64,000 nt of DNA from Chloroflexota bacterium (GCA_003228115.1 QEVV01000001.1:496001-560000); one strand, 5' to 3'. Shown: positions 34,187 through 44,013, counted from the first letter of the stretch. A program made the numbers and translations. The notes: generated by a model from the sequence alone, not told the origin.

Positions 34187-34764
34187 CGCGGGTGGACGAG
34201 ACGGTTCTCCTGTGGCTCAATCAGTGGGTGGGCTTTCTGCCCTGGGTCGACGCAGCGCTAAAGGTGCTGATTAGCGACTACTTCATGCCCGTGCTGTTCT
34301 CTATTACGCTGCTGGGGCTCTGGTTCACCGGCCTAACCAGGCAGCTACGGGAGATCAATCAGCGGGCAGTCTGGATCGCCGCATCCTCAATGGGATTGGT
34401 AAACGCCTGGGTCACCGTGATGAATGCCCACATCTTCCGCTTCCGGCCCTTCGTGGATCACGACCTGCCGCTGCTGTTCTACCGCCCAACGGACTCCTCG
34501 TTTCCGGCCAATCCAACCGCTTTGGCTTTCGCAGCGGCGTCAGGGGCTTGGCTAGGCAACAAGAAGGTTGGGGGAATCCTCTTCGCGCTCGGGACGCTGT
34601 ATTCCGCTGGGAGGGTGTATGCGGGAGTCTTCTACCCGTCGGATGTGATCGCCGGCGGTCTGCTGGGAATCGCCTCGACGGCTTTCATGACTATGATCTT
34701 CCGGTTAGGAGAGCCCATCCCGACCATCGCACTGCGTATCATGCGAAGGATCCGGCTAGCCTAG
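34183..34764 (+). CDS. PAP2-fold membrane protein with a degenerate active site
   Basis: The 193-residue protein has the six-helix PAP2 (lipid phosphatase) architecture and the three motif positions, but the key residues are replaced. The K-x6-RP motif has N81 in place of Lys (R88-P89 kept). PSGH became P108-A-N-P111. The SR-x5-H-x3-D motif became G143-R144 with F150 for His, keeping D154. Both catalytic histidines are absent, so phosphatase activity is unlikely. A lipid-binding or scaffolding role is possible. Coupled to the small membrane protein upstream. Confidence 0.75.
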   Translation: MTRVDETVLLWLNQWVGFLPWVDAALKVLISDYFMPVLFSITLLGLWFTGLTRQLREINQRAVWIAASSMGLVNAWVTVMNAHIFRFRPFVDHDLPLLFYRPTDSSFPANPTALAFAAASGAWLGNKKVGGILFALGTLYSAGRVYAGVFYPSDVIAGGLLGIASTAFMTMIFRLGEPIPTIALRIMRRIRLA

Positions 34765-34777
34765 CAGCGCTTCAGGG

Positions 34778-35107
34778 CTAGAGTTCTCCATTGCCGTGTT
34801 CGCCGTGGCCGTTACCATTCTCAGTAAAGTCGTTCTTGCTCCAAACGCCTATATCGCGCCCTTGATGGACGTGGATGATGAACTCTTCACGCGAGATACC
34901 CACGGAGTCCACAATCTCTTCATCCAAGGCGTCGATGAGGTCTTGAATGCCCTCCTGAGTCACACTCTCGCCAATGGTGAGGGTGCCGTGGACCATTCCA
35001 GAAACGTAGTGCAGGTCAATCCTGCCGATCACCGCTTCGTCCTCTAGTATGGTGTACACCTCAGAATAGGGTGTACGCACCTCTCGCTCAAAGTAAAACG
35101 GTCCCAT
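34778..35107 (-). CDS. Hypothetical protein with Gly/His/Asn-rich tail
   Basis: ATG 35107 follows GGAGG by 9 nt, giving 109 residues. An ORF start at 35128 lacks a site. The body (MGPFYFEREVRTPYSEVYT, VIGRIDLHYVSGMVHGTL, IQDLIDALDEEIV) looks like a small alpha-beta domain. The tail NGNGHGEHGNGEL is low complexity. No family recognised. Convergent with the PAP2-like gene. Confidence 0.6.
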   Translation of the reverse strand: MGPFYFEREVRTPYSEVYTILEDEAVIGRIDLHYVSGMVHGTLTIGESVTQEGIQDLIDALDEEIVDSVGISREEFIIHVHQGRDIGVWSKNDFTENGNGHGEHGNGEL

Positions 35108-35289
35108 CGACGTTTTCCTCCAATGCAATATTCCGCCAGGCCTAATCCCTGCCGGCCTTGATAGCTCGCAACATCACCTTCGCGCACTGGACGGTTTCGC
35201 TCACCAGGGAATCAAGCGGAGATCCGGGTGCCCGTGGCCCTTGCCGCCTACGAGAATACCCTGACTTGGGCAATGGGCGCGGCCCCTCC

Positions 35290-36564
35290 CTACTCCCGGA
35301 CTTGACCGTCGCCCATGATAATCCACTTATAAGACGTTAGCTCCCGCAGGCCCATTGGCCCCCGTGCGTGAAGCTTGTTGGTGCTGATAGCCACTTCCGC
35401 TCCAAGTCCAAACTGAGCGCCGTCCGTAAAACGAGTGGAAGCGTTTACAAATACGGCGGCGGCGTCCACCTCGTCCAGGAAGCGCATTGCCGCCGAGTAG
35501 TCCTCCGTGAGAATAGCCTCAGAGTGGCCAGAGCCGTATTTGTGGATGTGCTCCAAAGCCTCGTCAAACGAGTCGACAACGGCCACGGCAGCGACCAAGG
35601 AAAGAAACTCCTTGCCCCAATCGTCCTCAGTTGCCGGAACCACAGCGGTCCCGTGACTCGGTCCGAGAATAGAAAGCGCCCTGTGGTCGCAATGCATCTC
35701 CACACCTGCTTCAGCCCAGGCCAAAGCCACCTTGGGCAACACCTCCGGCGCCACCTTGGCGTGGACCAAGAGGGTATCCAGGGCATTGCATACGGTGGGG
35801 CGTTGAACCTTTGCATTGTAGGCAATGGCCACAGCCCTCTCTATATTCGCGGAGGCATCAATAAAGGTATGGCAAACCCCTATGCCACCCGTCACCACTG
35901 GCATAGTAGCTCGCTCTGCAACCAGTTTGACCAGGGCAGGGCCACCCCTAGGAATGAGAAGGTCAATGTACTGGCTCAGCGTCAGCATTTGATCGACTAG
36001 GGCTCGGTCCGTCGATTCCACCAGTTGAACTGCCTCAGGGGTGACGCCTGCTTTTGCCAAAGCGCCTCGCACGAGGCCTGCTAGAGCGGCGTTGGAGCGA
36101 ATGGCCTCCTTGCCACCACGCAGGAGCGCCACGTTGCCTGACTTGAGGCAGAGGACCGAGATGTCCACCGTCACGTTGGGCCGACTCTCATAGATGGTGC
36201 CAATGACCCCCAGAGGCACCCGCCTCCGAGCGATGCGCAACCCGTTGGGCAGCGTCTGCGCATCGAACGATTCGCCAACAGGGTCGGGTAGCCCAGCAAC
36301 CTTGCGTACGTCCGCGGCCTGGGCCGTTAGACGTTCTGACGTAAGAAGAAGCCGGTCCAACAGGGCTTCCGACATGCCATCCTGCCGGGCCGCTTCATAG
36401 TCCTGACGGTTGGCTTCCAAGACGGAGCCTTGCTGGCTCTCAAGCGCAAGCGCGATTAGTTCAATGGCCCGGTTCTTGGCATCGGTGGAAAGTCGGGCCA
36501 GCTCGCGAGTGGCCCCGCGGGCCGCCTGCGCCTTCGTCAGAAGTTCATTAGCGACTGTGGTCAT
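35290..36564 (-). CDS. proA: Glutamate-5-semialdehyde dehydrogenase (gamma-glutamyl phosphate reductase)
   Basis: The 424-residue ALDH-fold enzyme has PLGVIGTIYESRPNVTVD, LRGGKEAIRSN, the catalytic Cys in QRPTVCNALDTLLV and C-terminal ARGPMGLRELTSYKW. Second step of proline synthesis. It follows proB by 27 nt with GAGGG before the ATG, so proBA is an operon. Confidence 0.96.
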   Translation of the reverse strand: MTTVANELLTKAQAARGATRELARLSTDAKNRAIELIALALESQQGSVLEANRQDYEAARQDGMSEALLDRLLLTSERLTAQAADVRKVAGLPDPVGESFDAQTLPNGLRIARRRVPLGVIGTIYESRPNVTVDISVLCLKSGNVALLRGGKEAIRSNAALAGLVRGALAKAGVTPEAVQLVESTDRALVDQMLTLSQYIDLLIPRGGPALVKLVAERATMPVVTGGIGVCHTFIDASANIERAVAIAYNAKVQRPTVCNALDTLLVHAKVAPEVLPKVALAWAEAGVEMHCDHRALSILGPSHGTAVVPATEDDWGKEFLSLVAAVAVVDSFDEALEHIHKYGSGHSEAILTEDYSAAMRFLDEVDAAAVFVNASTRFTDGAQFGLGAEVAISTNKLHARGPMGLRELTSYKWIIMGDGQVRE

Positions 36565-36591
36565 GATTCAAGCCCTCGCCAGTCGGCCATG

Positions 36592-37767
36592 CTAAAGCAC
36601 CACCAGGTTGTTCCGGTGCACTACTTCGTCGGCGTAGGTGACGCCCAGCGTATCACCGATGCGATCTGACCGCAGGCCCTTGATGCGCTCCACGTCCTCT
36701 GAAGAGTAGTTAACAATGCCGCAGGCGAGACGCTCGCCATCAGGGCCGAGGATGGGCACGATATCGCCTCGGCCAAACGACCCTTCCACTCCAGTTACAC
36801 CTGCAGGCAGAAGGCTGCGGTGCTGGCCGAGTACCGCTTCTACAGCCCCTGCATCGACAATCACGGAGCCGGTCCGAGAGGCCGCGCTTAGCATCCATCT
36901 CTTACGGCTTTCCAGTTTGCTTGCGGCAGGAGGGAAAAACGTCCCGATCTCCTCTCCCTGCTCAAGCTTCTTCAAGACATCAGGCTCAGCCCCATCAGCG
37001 ATGACGACGGCAACGCCAGCGGCTGTGGCAAGGCGAGCGGCCTCAATCTTGGTGGCCATGCCGCCCCGGCCTCGGCTGTCCTCAGGTCGCCCGGCCAATG
37101 CCTCGATACCAGCGTCTATGCGATCAACGCGCGAAATAAGCTGGGCGTCGGGGAAGCGATGTGGGTCGGCGGTGAATAAGCCGGCAATGTCGCTTAACAG
37201 TACCAAGAGGTCAGCGTCGACCAGACTCGCTACCAACGAAGAAAGATGGTCATTGTCGCCAATGGTCTCCCCCGCCAACTCTTCCACGCCGATAACATCG
37301 TTCTCGTTGACGATGGGCACAACGCCCAGTTCCAAGAGGGCGTTGATAGTGTTGCGAGCATTCAAATAGCCAAGCCTGTCAGTCAGGTCGCTCCGGGTCA
37401 CAAGCACCTGGGCTGTGACCAAACCATGCTGAGCGAACAAACTCTCGTAGGCGTGCATCAAACGGCTTTGTCCTACAGCTGCCTGTGTTTGCCGCAGAGG
37501 GATGCCTCGCTGATCGGGCCGAAGGCCCAAAACTTCCCTCCCCGCAGCCACGGCGCCGGACGTAACGAGCAGAATTTCAATGCCGTCCTTCCGCATTCCT
37601 GCGACCTGGTCCGCCAGGGTGCCCATCATCGCCTTGTCCAGACGATCGGTGCCCCCTGTGAGCACGTTCGTTCCGGCTTTGACGACGACGCGCCCGTAGC
37701 GCAGGGCGGCCGAGCCGTCGGAAGGAGTAGTTGCTCGGGTAGAGGTGTCTTTGGTAGCCATGGACAT
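36592..37767 (-). CDS. proB: Glutamate 5-kinase with PUA domain
   Basis: The 391-residue protein has an amino-acid kinase domain (VVKAGTNVLTGG, TSGAVAAGREVLG, NENDVIG, GRGGMATKIEAA) and a C-terminal PUA domain from about residue 295 (GSVIVDAGAVEAVL). It phosphorylates glutamate for proline synthesis, usually feedback-inhibited by proline. The first ~20 residues are a polar leader. A start slightly further in cannot be excluded. Confidence 0.95.
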   Translation of the reverse strand: MSMATKDTSTRATTPSDGSAALRYGRVVVKAGTNVLTGGTDRLDKAMMGTLADQVAGMRKDGIEILLVTSGAVAAGREVLGLRPDQRGIPLRQTQAAVGQSRLMHAYESLFAQHGLVTAQVLVTRSDLTDRLGYLNARNTINALLELGVVPIVNENDVIGVEELAGETIGDNDHLSSLVASLVDADLLVLLSDIAGLFTADPHRFPDAQLISRVDRIDAGIEALAGRPEDSRGRGGMATKIEAARLATAAGVAVVIADGAEPDVLKKLEQGEEIGTFFPPAASKLESRKRWMLSAASRTGSVIVDAGAVEAVLGQHRSLLPAGVTGVEGSFGRGDIVPILGPDGERLACGIVNYSSEDVERIKGLRSDRIGDTLGVTYADEVVHRNNLVVL

Positions 37768-38035
37768 TCAGCCGAAGATTGCAGAATGGAGCCTCAACAG
37801 TATAGCAACGCCGTAGAGCAGAGACCAAAGGGAACTCAGACGGCTAGCCATAAACATGGACTGAACGACTGACTACCGCCGGAATCACCTATGCCAGCGG
37901 AATCCCTTGCACCACAACGGATGAAAATGCCAGCGCGAGATGCTTCGTCGGCGGAGCGAGGTTGAAGGCAAGCGGGTTCAACCGACTCCTCAGCAAGACA
38001 ACCCACCCCCGCTCCCTCTATTTGCGAGGCAATGG
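37768..38035. other. Divergent intergenic region upstream of proBA and csoR-copA
   Basis: No gene is visible. One modest hairpin (GGTTGAA at 37960-37966 with TTCAACC at 37977-37983) is present. Its TTCAA core looked briefly like a tRNA T-arm but has no matching acceptor or anticodon stems. The csoR promoter and operator follow directly. Confidence 0.5.
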
Positions 38036-38067
38036 TATAATTGAAGGATACCCCTACCCAGGGGGTA
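38033..38067 (+). promoter_or_regulatory. Extended -10 promoter and CsoR operator for csoR-copA
   Basis: An extended -10 TGGTATAAT (38033-38041) is followed 7 nt later by TACCCC...GGGGTA (38049-38067), a G/C-rich inverted repeat of the type bound by CsoR copper repressors. The operator overlaps the expected transcription start, fitting repression by apo-CsoR and release with Cu(I). No good -35 is seen, as expected for an extended -10 promoter. Confidence 0.75.
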
Positions 38068-38083
38068 AGGGTCAGGAGGAACA

Positions 38084-38350
38084 ATGCTTCAAGACACCAA
38101 ACAGGACTGCCTGAAGCGGCTCAATTACATTGAAGGACACCTTCAGGGGATCCGCCGCATGGTTGACGATGACAAGTATTGCGTCGATGTGTTGAAGCAG
38201 ACTTTCGCCCTGCGCCGGGCCATCGAAAAGTTGGAGCAGATCATGCTCAACGGCCACCTTCACTCCTGTGTCATAGAAGGCGTCCGCGAAGGGCGGGAAG
38301 ACCAAGTGCTGGGCGAGTTGCTGGAACTGTACTCTTTGAATCAGAAGTAG
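38084..38350 (+). CDS. csoR: CsoR-family copper-sensing repressor
   Basis: The 88-residue all-helical repressor has the Cu(I)-binding triad C33, H58 and C62 ([16 protein letters not shown]), with the CsoR spacing. [16 protein letters not shown] is the family N-terminal signature. AGGAGGAAC precedes the ATG. It is followed by copA 7 nt later and should autoregulate through the operator upstream. Confidence 0.93.
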   Translation: MLQDTKQDCLKRLNYIEGHLQGIRRMVDDDKYCVDVLKQTFALRRAIEKLEQIMLNGHLHSCVIEGVREGREDQVLGELLELYSLNQK

Positions 38351-38357
38351 GACCACC

Positions 38358-40850
38358 ATGACCACCACAGAGCAGAAGCACGTTACCCTGCCCGTCGAGG
38401 GGATGACCTGTGCCGCCTGTGTCCACACGGTGGAGGAGACCCTCAAAGGCTTGCCGGGGGTTGTGGAGGCCACCGTCAACCTTGCCACGGAGCAGGCCAC
38501 AGTCGACTACGACGAAGCCAAGACCTCCGTGACTGAGATGGCTCAGGCAATAGGCCGGACGGGATACAAGATCGCCGAGTCCAAGATAGACCTCAACATC
38601 GGGGGAATGACCTGTGCTGCCTGCGTGGGCACCGTTGAGGGCGCATTGCGAGGAGTTCCAGGCGTCGGAGTGGCCAACGTCAACCTGGCCACCGAACAGG
38701 CGCATGTGGAGTACCTACCCACAGCGGTGACGCTACAGGATCTGAAGGACGCTGTCTCCGGCGTCGGTTACTCAGTTGAGGGCGTGGCCGGTGAAGACGC
38801 AGGCGCGTCCGATGAGGAACGCCTAGCCCGCAGCCATGAGATCAAGACCCTCCGGCGCAAGCTCACGGTTGCTGCCGCCCTCGCCGTTCTGGTCTTTCTG
38901 GGGAGCATGGAAAACCTGTTCCCCTGGGTACCTTCCTTCTGGCAAAACTGGTACTTCCTCTGGGCCCTGGCCACACCGGTACAATTCTGGGCTGGCTGGC
39001 AGTTCTACAAGACTGCCTGGGCCGCTGGTCGACACCTTTCCGCCAACATGAACACGCTCATCGCTGTGGGCACGAGCACTGCCTATGGGTACAGCGTCGC
39101 CGCCACCCTGTTCACTGGCTTCTTCGAGTCGTCAGGTCTGGTGACCAAGGTCTACTTCGACACTGCCGCCATGATTATCACCCTTATTCTGCTGGGGCGG
39201 TTCCTAGAAGCCCGCGCCAAGGGCCAGACCTCTGAGGCCATTCGCAAGCTGATGGGCCTCCAGCCTCAGACGGCGCTGCTGATAAGCAACGGTGAACTGA
39301 TCGAAGTTGCCGTGGACGACCTGCAGGTGGGCGACATCGTCATGGTCCGCGCTGGCGAGAGAATCCCGGTCGACGGGGCAGTTGTCGAAGGCTCTTCCAG
39401 CGTGGACGAATCCATGCTGACCGGCGAAAGCATTCCCTCCGAAAAGCAGGTGGGTTCGCCCGTCTTCGGGGCCACGGTCAACAAGCTTGGCAGCTTCCAA
39501 CTCCGGGCCACCAAGGTGGGGAAGGACACGGCCCTCGCCCAGATTATCCGCCTCGTGCAAGAGGCCCAAGGCTCCAAAGCACCCATCCAGCGCCTTGCCG
39601 ACGTGGTGGCAGGCTACTTCGTGCCGACCGTCATCGTCCTTGCGCTGGCCACTTTTACCCTGTGGATGATCATTGGACCGAGCCCTGTCCTGACCTTCGC
39701 CCTGCTCAATATGGTGGCCGTGCTCATCATCGCTTGCCCGTGCGCTCTAGGTCTGGCAACCCCTACGGCAATCATGGTGGGCACCGGCAAGGGCGCGGAG
39801 CACGGCATCCTCATACGTAGCGCCGAGGCCCTAGAGACGGCCCACAAAGTCACCACCGTCGTGCTGGACAAGACCGGCACGCTCACAACTGGCAGGCCTG
39901 TTGTTACTGACGTGGTGGCCCCAGGCGAACGGGGCGATACAGTCTTGGCTCTGGCGGCTTCTGCCGAGCGAGGCTCAGAGCACCCTCTGGGCGAAGCCAT
40001 CGTCAGAGCAGCGGAAGACAGGGGCCTCGCTCTGGAGCCAGCCTCCGATTTCAAAGCCGTCCCCGGTTTCGGTATCGAAGCGTCGGTTGGCGGCCACCGG
40101 CTGCTGCTGGGCAACGAGGCGCTGATGGTTGAGCGAGGGCTGGGCGTCAATGGCCTAGCCTCGGATGCAGAACGGCTGGCCCAGGAAGGCAAAACGCCCA
40201 TGTTCGTGGCACTGGACGAGCAGGTTGAGGGCGTCATCGCGGTCGCCGACACGCTGAAGCCTGAGTCACAGGAAGCGGTGGCCCGGCTTCACAGCTTGGG
40301 GTTGGAAGTGGTAATGCTCACCGGCGACCTATCGGCCACGGCCAACGCCATTGCCAGCCAGGTTGGCATCAGCCGGGTACTGGCACAGGTCTTGCCTCAG
40401 GACAAGGCTGCTCAGGTCAAGCGGCTCCAAGAAGAAGGTCACGTGGTCGCCATGGTGGGCGACGGCATCAACGACGCCCCGGCCCTTGCACAGGCTGATG
40501 TGGGCATCGCAATGGGAACGGGCACTGATGTTGCCATAGAGGCCTCGGACATTACCCTCATGCGTGGCGACCTCAGGGGACTCGTAGGGGCCATCGCCCT
40601 GTCCCGCCAGACTATCCGCACAATCAAGCAGAACCTGTTCTGGGCGTTCTTCTACAACACCGCCCTTATCCCCATCGCTGCCGGCGTGTTATACCCGGTG
40701 GCCCTCAACTGGGGCATGCCAGGGCTCCTGGAGCCAATTCTCGGAGAGTTTGGCTTCCTGAACCCAATCATGGCAGCAGCGGCCATGGCCGTCAGCTCCG
40801 TGACAGTGGTGACAAACTCGCTCAGGCTGCGGCGGTTCAAGGCGATGTAA
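38358..40850 (+). CDS. copA: Copper-exporting P1B-type ATPase
   Basis: The 830-residue protein has two N-terminal metal-binding domains (GMTCAAC with Cys18/21 and Cys86/89), eight membrane helices, the actuator TGES, the transmembrane CPC near residue 460, the phosphorylated Asp in DKTGT near 503 and GDGINDAP near 700. This is the standard CopA layout for Cu(I) efflux. It forms an operon with csoR. Confidence 0.96.
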   Translation: MTTTEQKHVTLPVEGMTCAACVHTVEETLKGLPGVVEATVNLATEQATVDYDEAKTSVTEMAQAIGRTGYKIAESKIDLNIGGMTCAACVGTVEGALRGVPGVGVANVNLATEQAHVEYLPTAVTLQDLKDAVSGVGYSVEGVAGEDAGASDEERLARSHEIKTLRRKLTVAAALAVLVFLGSMENLFPWVPSFWQNWYFLWALATPVQFWAGWQFYKTAWAAGRHLSANMNTLIAVGTSTAYGYSVAATLFTGFFESSGLVTKVYFDTAAMIITLILLGRFLEARAKGQTSEAIRKLMGLQPQTALLISNGELIEVAVDDLQVGDIVMVRAGERIPVDGAVVEGSSSVDESMLTGESIPSEKQVGSPVFGATVNKLGSFQLRATKVGKDTALAQIIRLVQEAQGSKAPIQRLADVVAGYFVPTVIVLALATFTLWMIIGPSPVLTFALLNMVAVLIIACPCALGLATPTAIMVGTGKGAEHGILIRSAEALETAHKVTTVVLDKTGTLTTGRPVVTDVVAPGERGDTVLALAASAERGSEHPLGEAIVRAAEDRGLALEPASDFKAVPGFGIEASVGGHRLLLGNEALMVERGLGVNGLASDAERLAQEGKTPMFVALDEQVEGVIAVADTLKPESQEAVARLHSLGLEVVMLTGDLSATANAIASQVGISRVLAQVLPQDKAAQVKRLQEEGHVVAMVGDGINDAPALAQADVGIAMGTGTDVAIEASDITLMRGDLRGLVGAIALSRQTIRTIKQNLFWAFFYNTALIPIAAGVLYPVALNWGMPGLLEPILGEFGFLNPIMAAAAMAVSSVTVVTNSLRLRRFKAM

Positions 40851-40949
40851 CGATTGCCGTGAAGATACTCGCGCGCTGGGGGTTACCTATCCAGGGCTAA
40901 CGTGGCACCTCACGCTGTTGCCAGTTGCGGAGCAGAGCAGAGTCCGCAA

Positions 40950-41051
40950 TTTCCTCCCTTGTACTCGGGGGAGGAAAAAGGAGGGGGCGAAACCCACCTT
41001 CAGGAGGCCAGCCTCACGCCCCCATCCTAACCTTCCCCCTCAAGGGGGAAG
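40950..41051. repeat. Intergenic repeat with two G/C hairpins
   Basis: The first hairpin pairs TTTCCTCCC (40950-40958) with GGGAGGAAA (40969-40977). The second pairs CTTCCCCCT (41032-41040) with AGGGGGAAG (41043-41051) around a 2-nt loop, preceded by CCCCCATCCTAACC. The latter wording is typical of dispersed intergenic repeats seen in many bacterial genomes. It may also terminate copA and the convergent thioredoxin-like gene. Confidence 0.55.
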
Positions 41052-41066
41052 AGATTGAAGCACCCG

Positions 41067-41384
41067 CTAGCTGGCCGCCGCCTCCAGTACCGCCTGCCTT
41101 ACCCATTCCCTCTCAGGGACGCCGCGCAGTCCTTCAGAGGTCAAATAGAGGCGGCAGCGAGGGGTACAGTCCTCGCAGGGTTCCCAGCCGGGCTCAACGT
41201 CCAAGCCATCTATTCGGATGGTCGGCGACCCAGGGAACACGACGCGATTCCCCGTCTCTACGTCCGGGACCTCGATCCGCTCAATGGGGTCGGTGACGCC
41301 GAATTCATTGAGCACGTCCGCCAGCATACGTTCGGCAATGTCATGATTCGGGCAATCCTGAAACCATAGCAGTTCAACTTTCAT
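41067..41384 (-). CDS. Thioredoxin-fold protein of a Cys-rich small family
   Basis: The 105-residue protein starts KVELLWFQDCPNHDIAE, where Cys11-Pro takes the place of a thioredoxin CxxC, and has SPTIRIDG (cis-Pro loop) then C70, C73 and C77 (EPCEDCTPRCRLY). Similar small proteins are often annotated as thioredoxin-like or alkylmercury-lyase-related. A metal or redox role beside copA is plausible but unproven, and the genes are convergent. Confidence 0.7.
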   Translation of the reverse strand: MKVELLWFQDCPNHDIAERMLADVLNEFGVTDPIERIEVPDVETGNRVVFPGSPTIRIDGLDVEPGWEPCEDCTPRCRLYLTSEGLRGVPEREWVRQAVLEAAAS

Positions 41385-41453
41385 AGCTGCCCTCCATTAC
41401 ATCCGATGCCCATCTTGCCCAGCGCGGTGCTTTGGGCGGTAGTCATCGGAGGG

Positions 41454-42497
41454 CTATCGAGGCCTCTTCCTCGCCGACACCAGGGAAAACCCCGGCGCCA
41501 CACGAAGCTCCTGGCGCTTGATGTCGCCAAAGCCTGCGTCTTCAAGCCACCCGGTCAGACGTTCGTAGGGGTAGGCTTGGCCGCTGGAAAACAGATACAG
41601 CATCAAACCGAAGATGGCGGCGATCCCTTTACCAAGCTGGGTCTGCGGCACGTCCGGCACCTGCTCCAGAATGAGGACCATGCCCCGACGCGTCGTCGCA
41701 CGACCGATCTTTTGAAACAGATCGGCGTTGTTCTCGGCCGTTTGGCCATGGACGATGTTCGCCAAGAAGACTACGTCCTGGCCCTCAGGAAGCTCATCCT
41801 GATTGAAGTCCCCCTGCACTAACTCGATCCTGTCCGAAACGTCGGAGTTCAGGGGAAGCGTCTGCTTTGCCGAGGCCAGGCCCGCAGGCAAATCAAAAAC
41901 GGCCCCCTGCAGCAGAGGGTACTTGCGGCATAGGGCCATCGTGTACAAACCATGCGCCCCACCCACATCCAGCAGTCGTCGAGCGGCGCGGGGAAAGGTG
42001 GCGCGACGCGCCACTTCATCTACCACGGAGGAGGCAAGCCATCGCATGAGGGCGTGGTAGCCCAGCGCCATCTCGCCGGAGCGGATTGCGCCCCAGCCGA
42101 GAACACCACCCGGTGGGTTCTCTTTTACAACCCGTGCGATGTCCAGCGATTGGCGCACCCCTTCCTTGAGAAAAGCCGCCATAGCAGGCAATTCGTCGAT
42201 TGGGAGGGTCTTCGCTGAGACCTCAGTGAGAGCGTACCGGCCATCCTCTTCGTCCAAATAGCCCAGAGCAACCAGAACCTTTGCCAACACCTCGATACCC
42301 ACGGGAGAGGAGTCGGTGGCCTTGGCCAGGGAAGCCGCGTCCGCTGGCCCGTCGCGCAGTGCGTCGAAGAGTCCCACCTCCGCAGCGCCTATGACCGCCA
42401 GGAACTGGTGCGGGGCCATGCGGACATCCAAGAGCAGCCCTGGTGTCCTTCCGGCACGTATGTTCCAACGCTCGGAGGGATTGGGAAGCAGTGGCAT
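41454..42497 (-). CDS. SAM-dependent O-methyltransferase-like protein
   Basis: The 347-residue protein has an N-terminal winged-helix dimerisation domain (AAEVGLFDALRDGPADAASLA) and a Rossmann methyltransferase domain with DVGGAHGLYTMAL (SAM motif I) and VQGDFNQDELP. This is the acetylserotonin/caffeate O-methyltransferase (family 2) layout. The substrate is unknown. It lies 23 nt after argG on the same strand, possibly by read-through. Confidence 0.82.
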   Translation of the reverse strand: MPLLPNPSERWNIRAGRTPGLLLDVRMAPHQFLAVIGAAEVGLFDALRDGPADAASLAKATDSSPVGIEVLAKVLVALGYLDEEDGRYALTEVSAKTLPIDELPAMAAFLKEGVRQSLDIARVVKENPPGGVLGWGAIRSGEMALGYHALMRWLASSVVDEVARRATFPRAARRLLDVGGAHGLYTMALCRKYPLLQGAVFDLPAGLASAKQTLPLNSDVSDRIELVQGDFNQDELPEGQDVVFLANIVHGQTAENNADLFQKIGRATTRRGMVLILEQVPDVPQTQLGKGIAAIFGLMLYLFSSGQAYPYERLTGWLEDAGFGDIKRQELRVAPGFSLVSARKRPR

Positions 42498-42520
42498 GGT
42501 TCCTCTGGAGAGACCGAGGC

Positions 42521-43723
42521 TTATTTACGGTGGAGCTGAATACGAGACTGCGTTCTGACCGGCAGGCCGTAGATGGAAATGAACCCTACTGAGGCCGCAT
42601 GATCAAACGTGTCTCCCTCTTCGTAGGTCGCCAGGTCGTGCCGGTACAACGAGAGAGGAGACTCCCGCCCGATCACCGTGCACGAGCCCTTGTGAAGACG
42701 CACTTTCACCGTCCCGGACACATACCGCTGAGTGCTCTCAACATAGGCCTCGAGATCTTGACGATGGGCCGTGAACCACAGGCCGTTGTACACCAAATCC
42801 GCGTAATCAATTGCCAGGTGTGACTTCAGGCGGACCTGCTCCTTGGACAACGTCAAGGTCTCGAGGGCCTGCCGTGCTTTGTGGAGGACCGTACCGGCCG
42901 GAGCCTCGTAAACCTCTCTGGACTTTATGCCCACCAGCCGGTTTTCCACGTGGTCGATGCGGCCCACGCCATTCTCCCCGGCCAATTGGCCCAAGTGTTC
43001 AATGAGTGAGATGGGCTCCATCACCTCGCCATCAATGGCGACGGGAACGCCTGCTTCAAAAGTGATCTCTATGTCAGTTGGCGCATCAGGAGAAGCTTCA
43101 ATGGATCGAGTCCAGGTGTAGGCCTCTTCAGGCGGCTGCACCGTTGGGTCTTCCAGGTTGCCAGCCTCCACGCTGCGGCCCCAAAGGTTCACGTCCACAG
43201 AATAGGACGGGCCTTCTTTGATTTCCAGGGGAATGCCGTGCTGAGCTGCATATTCGATTTCCTGCTCGCGGGTCATGCCCCACTCCCGTGCCGGGGCGAT
43301 AACCTTCAGCGATGGATTCAGGGCCGCCACGCTCACATCAAACCGAACTTGGTCGTTGCCCTTGCCTGTGCAACCGTGAGCCACAATGCCGGCGCCCTCT
43401 TCTTCTGCCACCTGAACCAGATATTGAGCAATCAGCGGCCGGCCTAGTGCCGTGGCCAAGGGATAGACGCCTTCATAGATAGCGCCTGCCTTCAGGGCGG
43501 GAAATACGAAGTCCCGCACAAAGGCTTCCCTACCATCCACGATCACCACCTTGGAAGCACCGGCACGCAAAGCCCTTTCTTCGACGTCTGAGCGGATGCT
43601 GCCGCCTCCCAAGTCAATGGTCAGCGTCACGACCTCTGCGTCATATTTCTCTGCGATCCAACGGACGGCTACAGAGGTGTCGAGTCCGCCGCTATAGGCG
43701 AGTACAACCTTATTCTTCGCCAC
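42521..43723 (-). CDS. argG: Argininosuccinate synthase
   Basis: The 400-residue protein has the ATP-binding SGGLDTS (11-17), GCTGKGNDQVRFD and YSVDVNLWGRS. It condenses citrulline and aspartate. It is separated from argD by 290 nt, so it likely has its own promoter. Confidence 0.96.
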   Translation of the reverse strand: MAKNKVVLAYSGGLDTSVAVRWIAEKYDAEVVTLTIDLGGGSIRSDVEERALRAGASKVVIVDGREAFVRDFVFPALKAGAIYEGVYPLATALGRPLIAQYLVQVAEEEGAGIVAHGCTGKGNDQVRFDVSVAALNPSLKVIAPAREWGMTREQEIEYAAQHGIPLEIKEGPSYSVDVNLWGRSVEAGNLEDPTVQPPEEAYTWTRSIEASPDAPTDIEITFEAGVPVAIDGEVMEPISLIEHLGQLAGENGVGRIDHVENRLVGIKSREVYEAPAGTVLHKARQALETLTLSKEQVRLKSHLAIDYADLVYNGLWFTAHRQDLEAYVESTQRYVSGTVKVRLHKGSCTVIGRESPLSLYRHDLATYEEGDTFDHAASVGFISIYGLPVRTQSRIQLHRK

Positions 43724-44013
43724 TGGTTAGCTCCCTCCCTGAAGTTCTCATGATCGGGCGTCAGTCTGCCATCCTAGAGTGATGGCGAGAAGGCTATGTC
43801 ATGGTAAGCGGGCCGTCGACGGAGGATTCGAGCGCAACTCTGTCAGATAAAAGCCGCAGCATCCACCGTAGTTCCCCTAGATGGGCACGGGCTCATAGCC
43901 ATTATAAGCGGAGCGTACGCGCTCCGTCTTTGGGTAGCTGGAACAGGGGGAGGGGTGGAACCCGACAATTCGCTAGTGGCTTGGCCTTGGAGAACCCGCC
44001 GAGGGCAGTCCCC
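43724..44013. other. Intergenic region upstream of argG
   Basis: No gene is seen. A 7-bp hairpin (CGGAGCG at 43909-43915 with CGCTCCG at 43920-43926) next to a minus-strand TATAAT (43906-43901) may mark the end of the argJBD transcript and/or the argG promoter. No convincing -35 is present. Confidence 0.4.

Noticed and set aside
37958-37990. tRNA-like T-arm (GGTTCAACC) in the proB-csoR gap
   Set aside because: No matching T-stem pairs, acceptor stem or anticodon arm around it. Only a weak 7-bp hairpin remains.
39614-40252. Long antisense open frame inside copA
   Set aside because: Low-complexity Ser/Ala/Pro-rich translation with no ribosome site. Shadow of a GC-rich gene.
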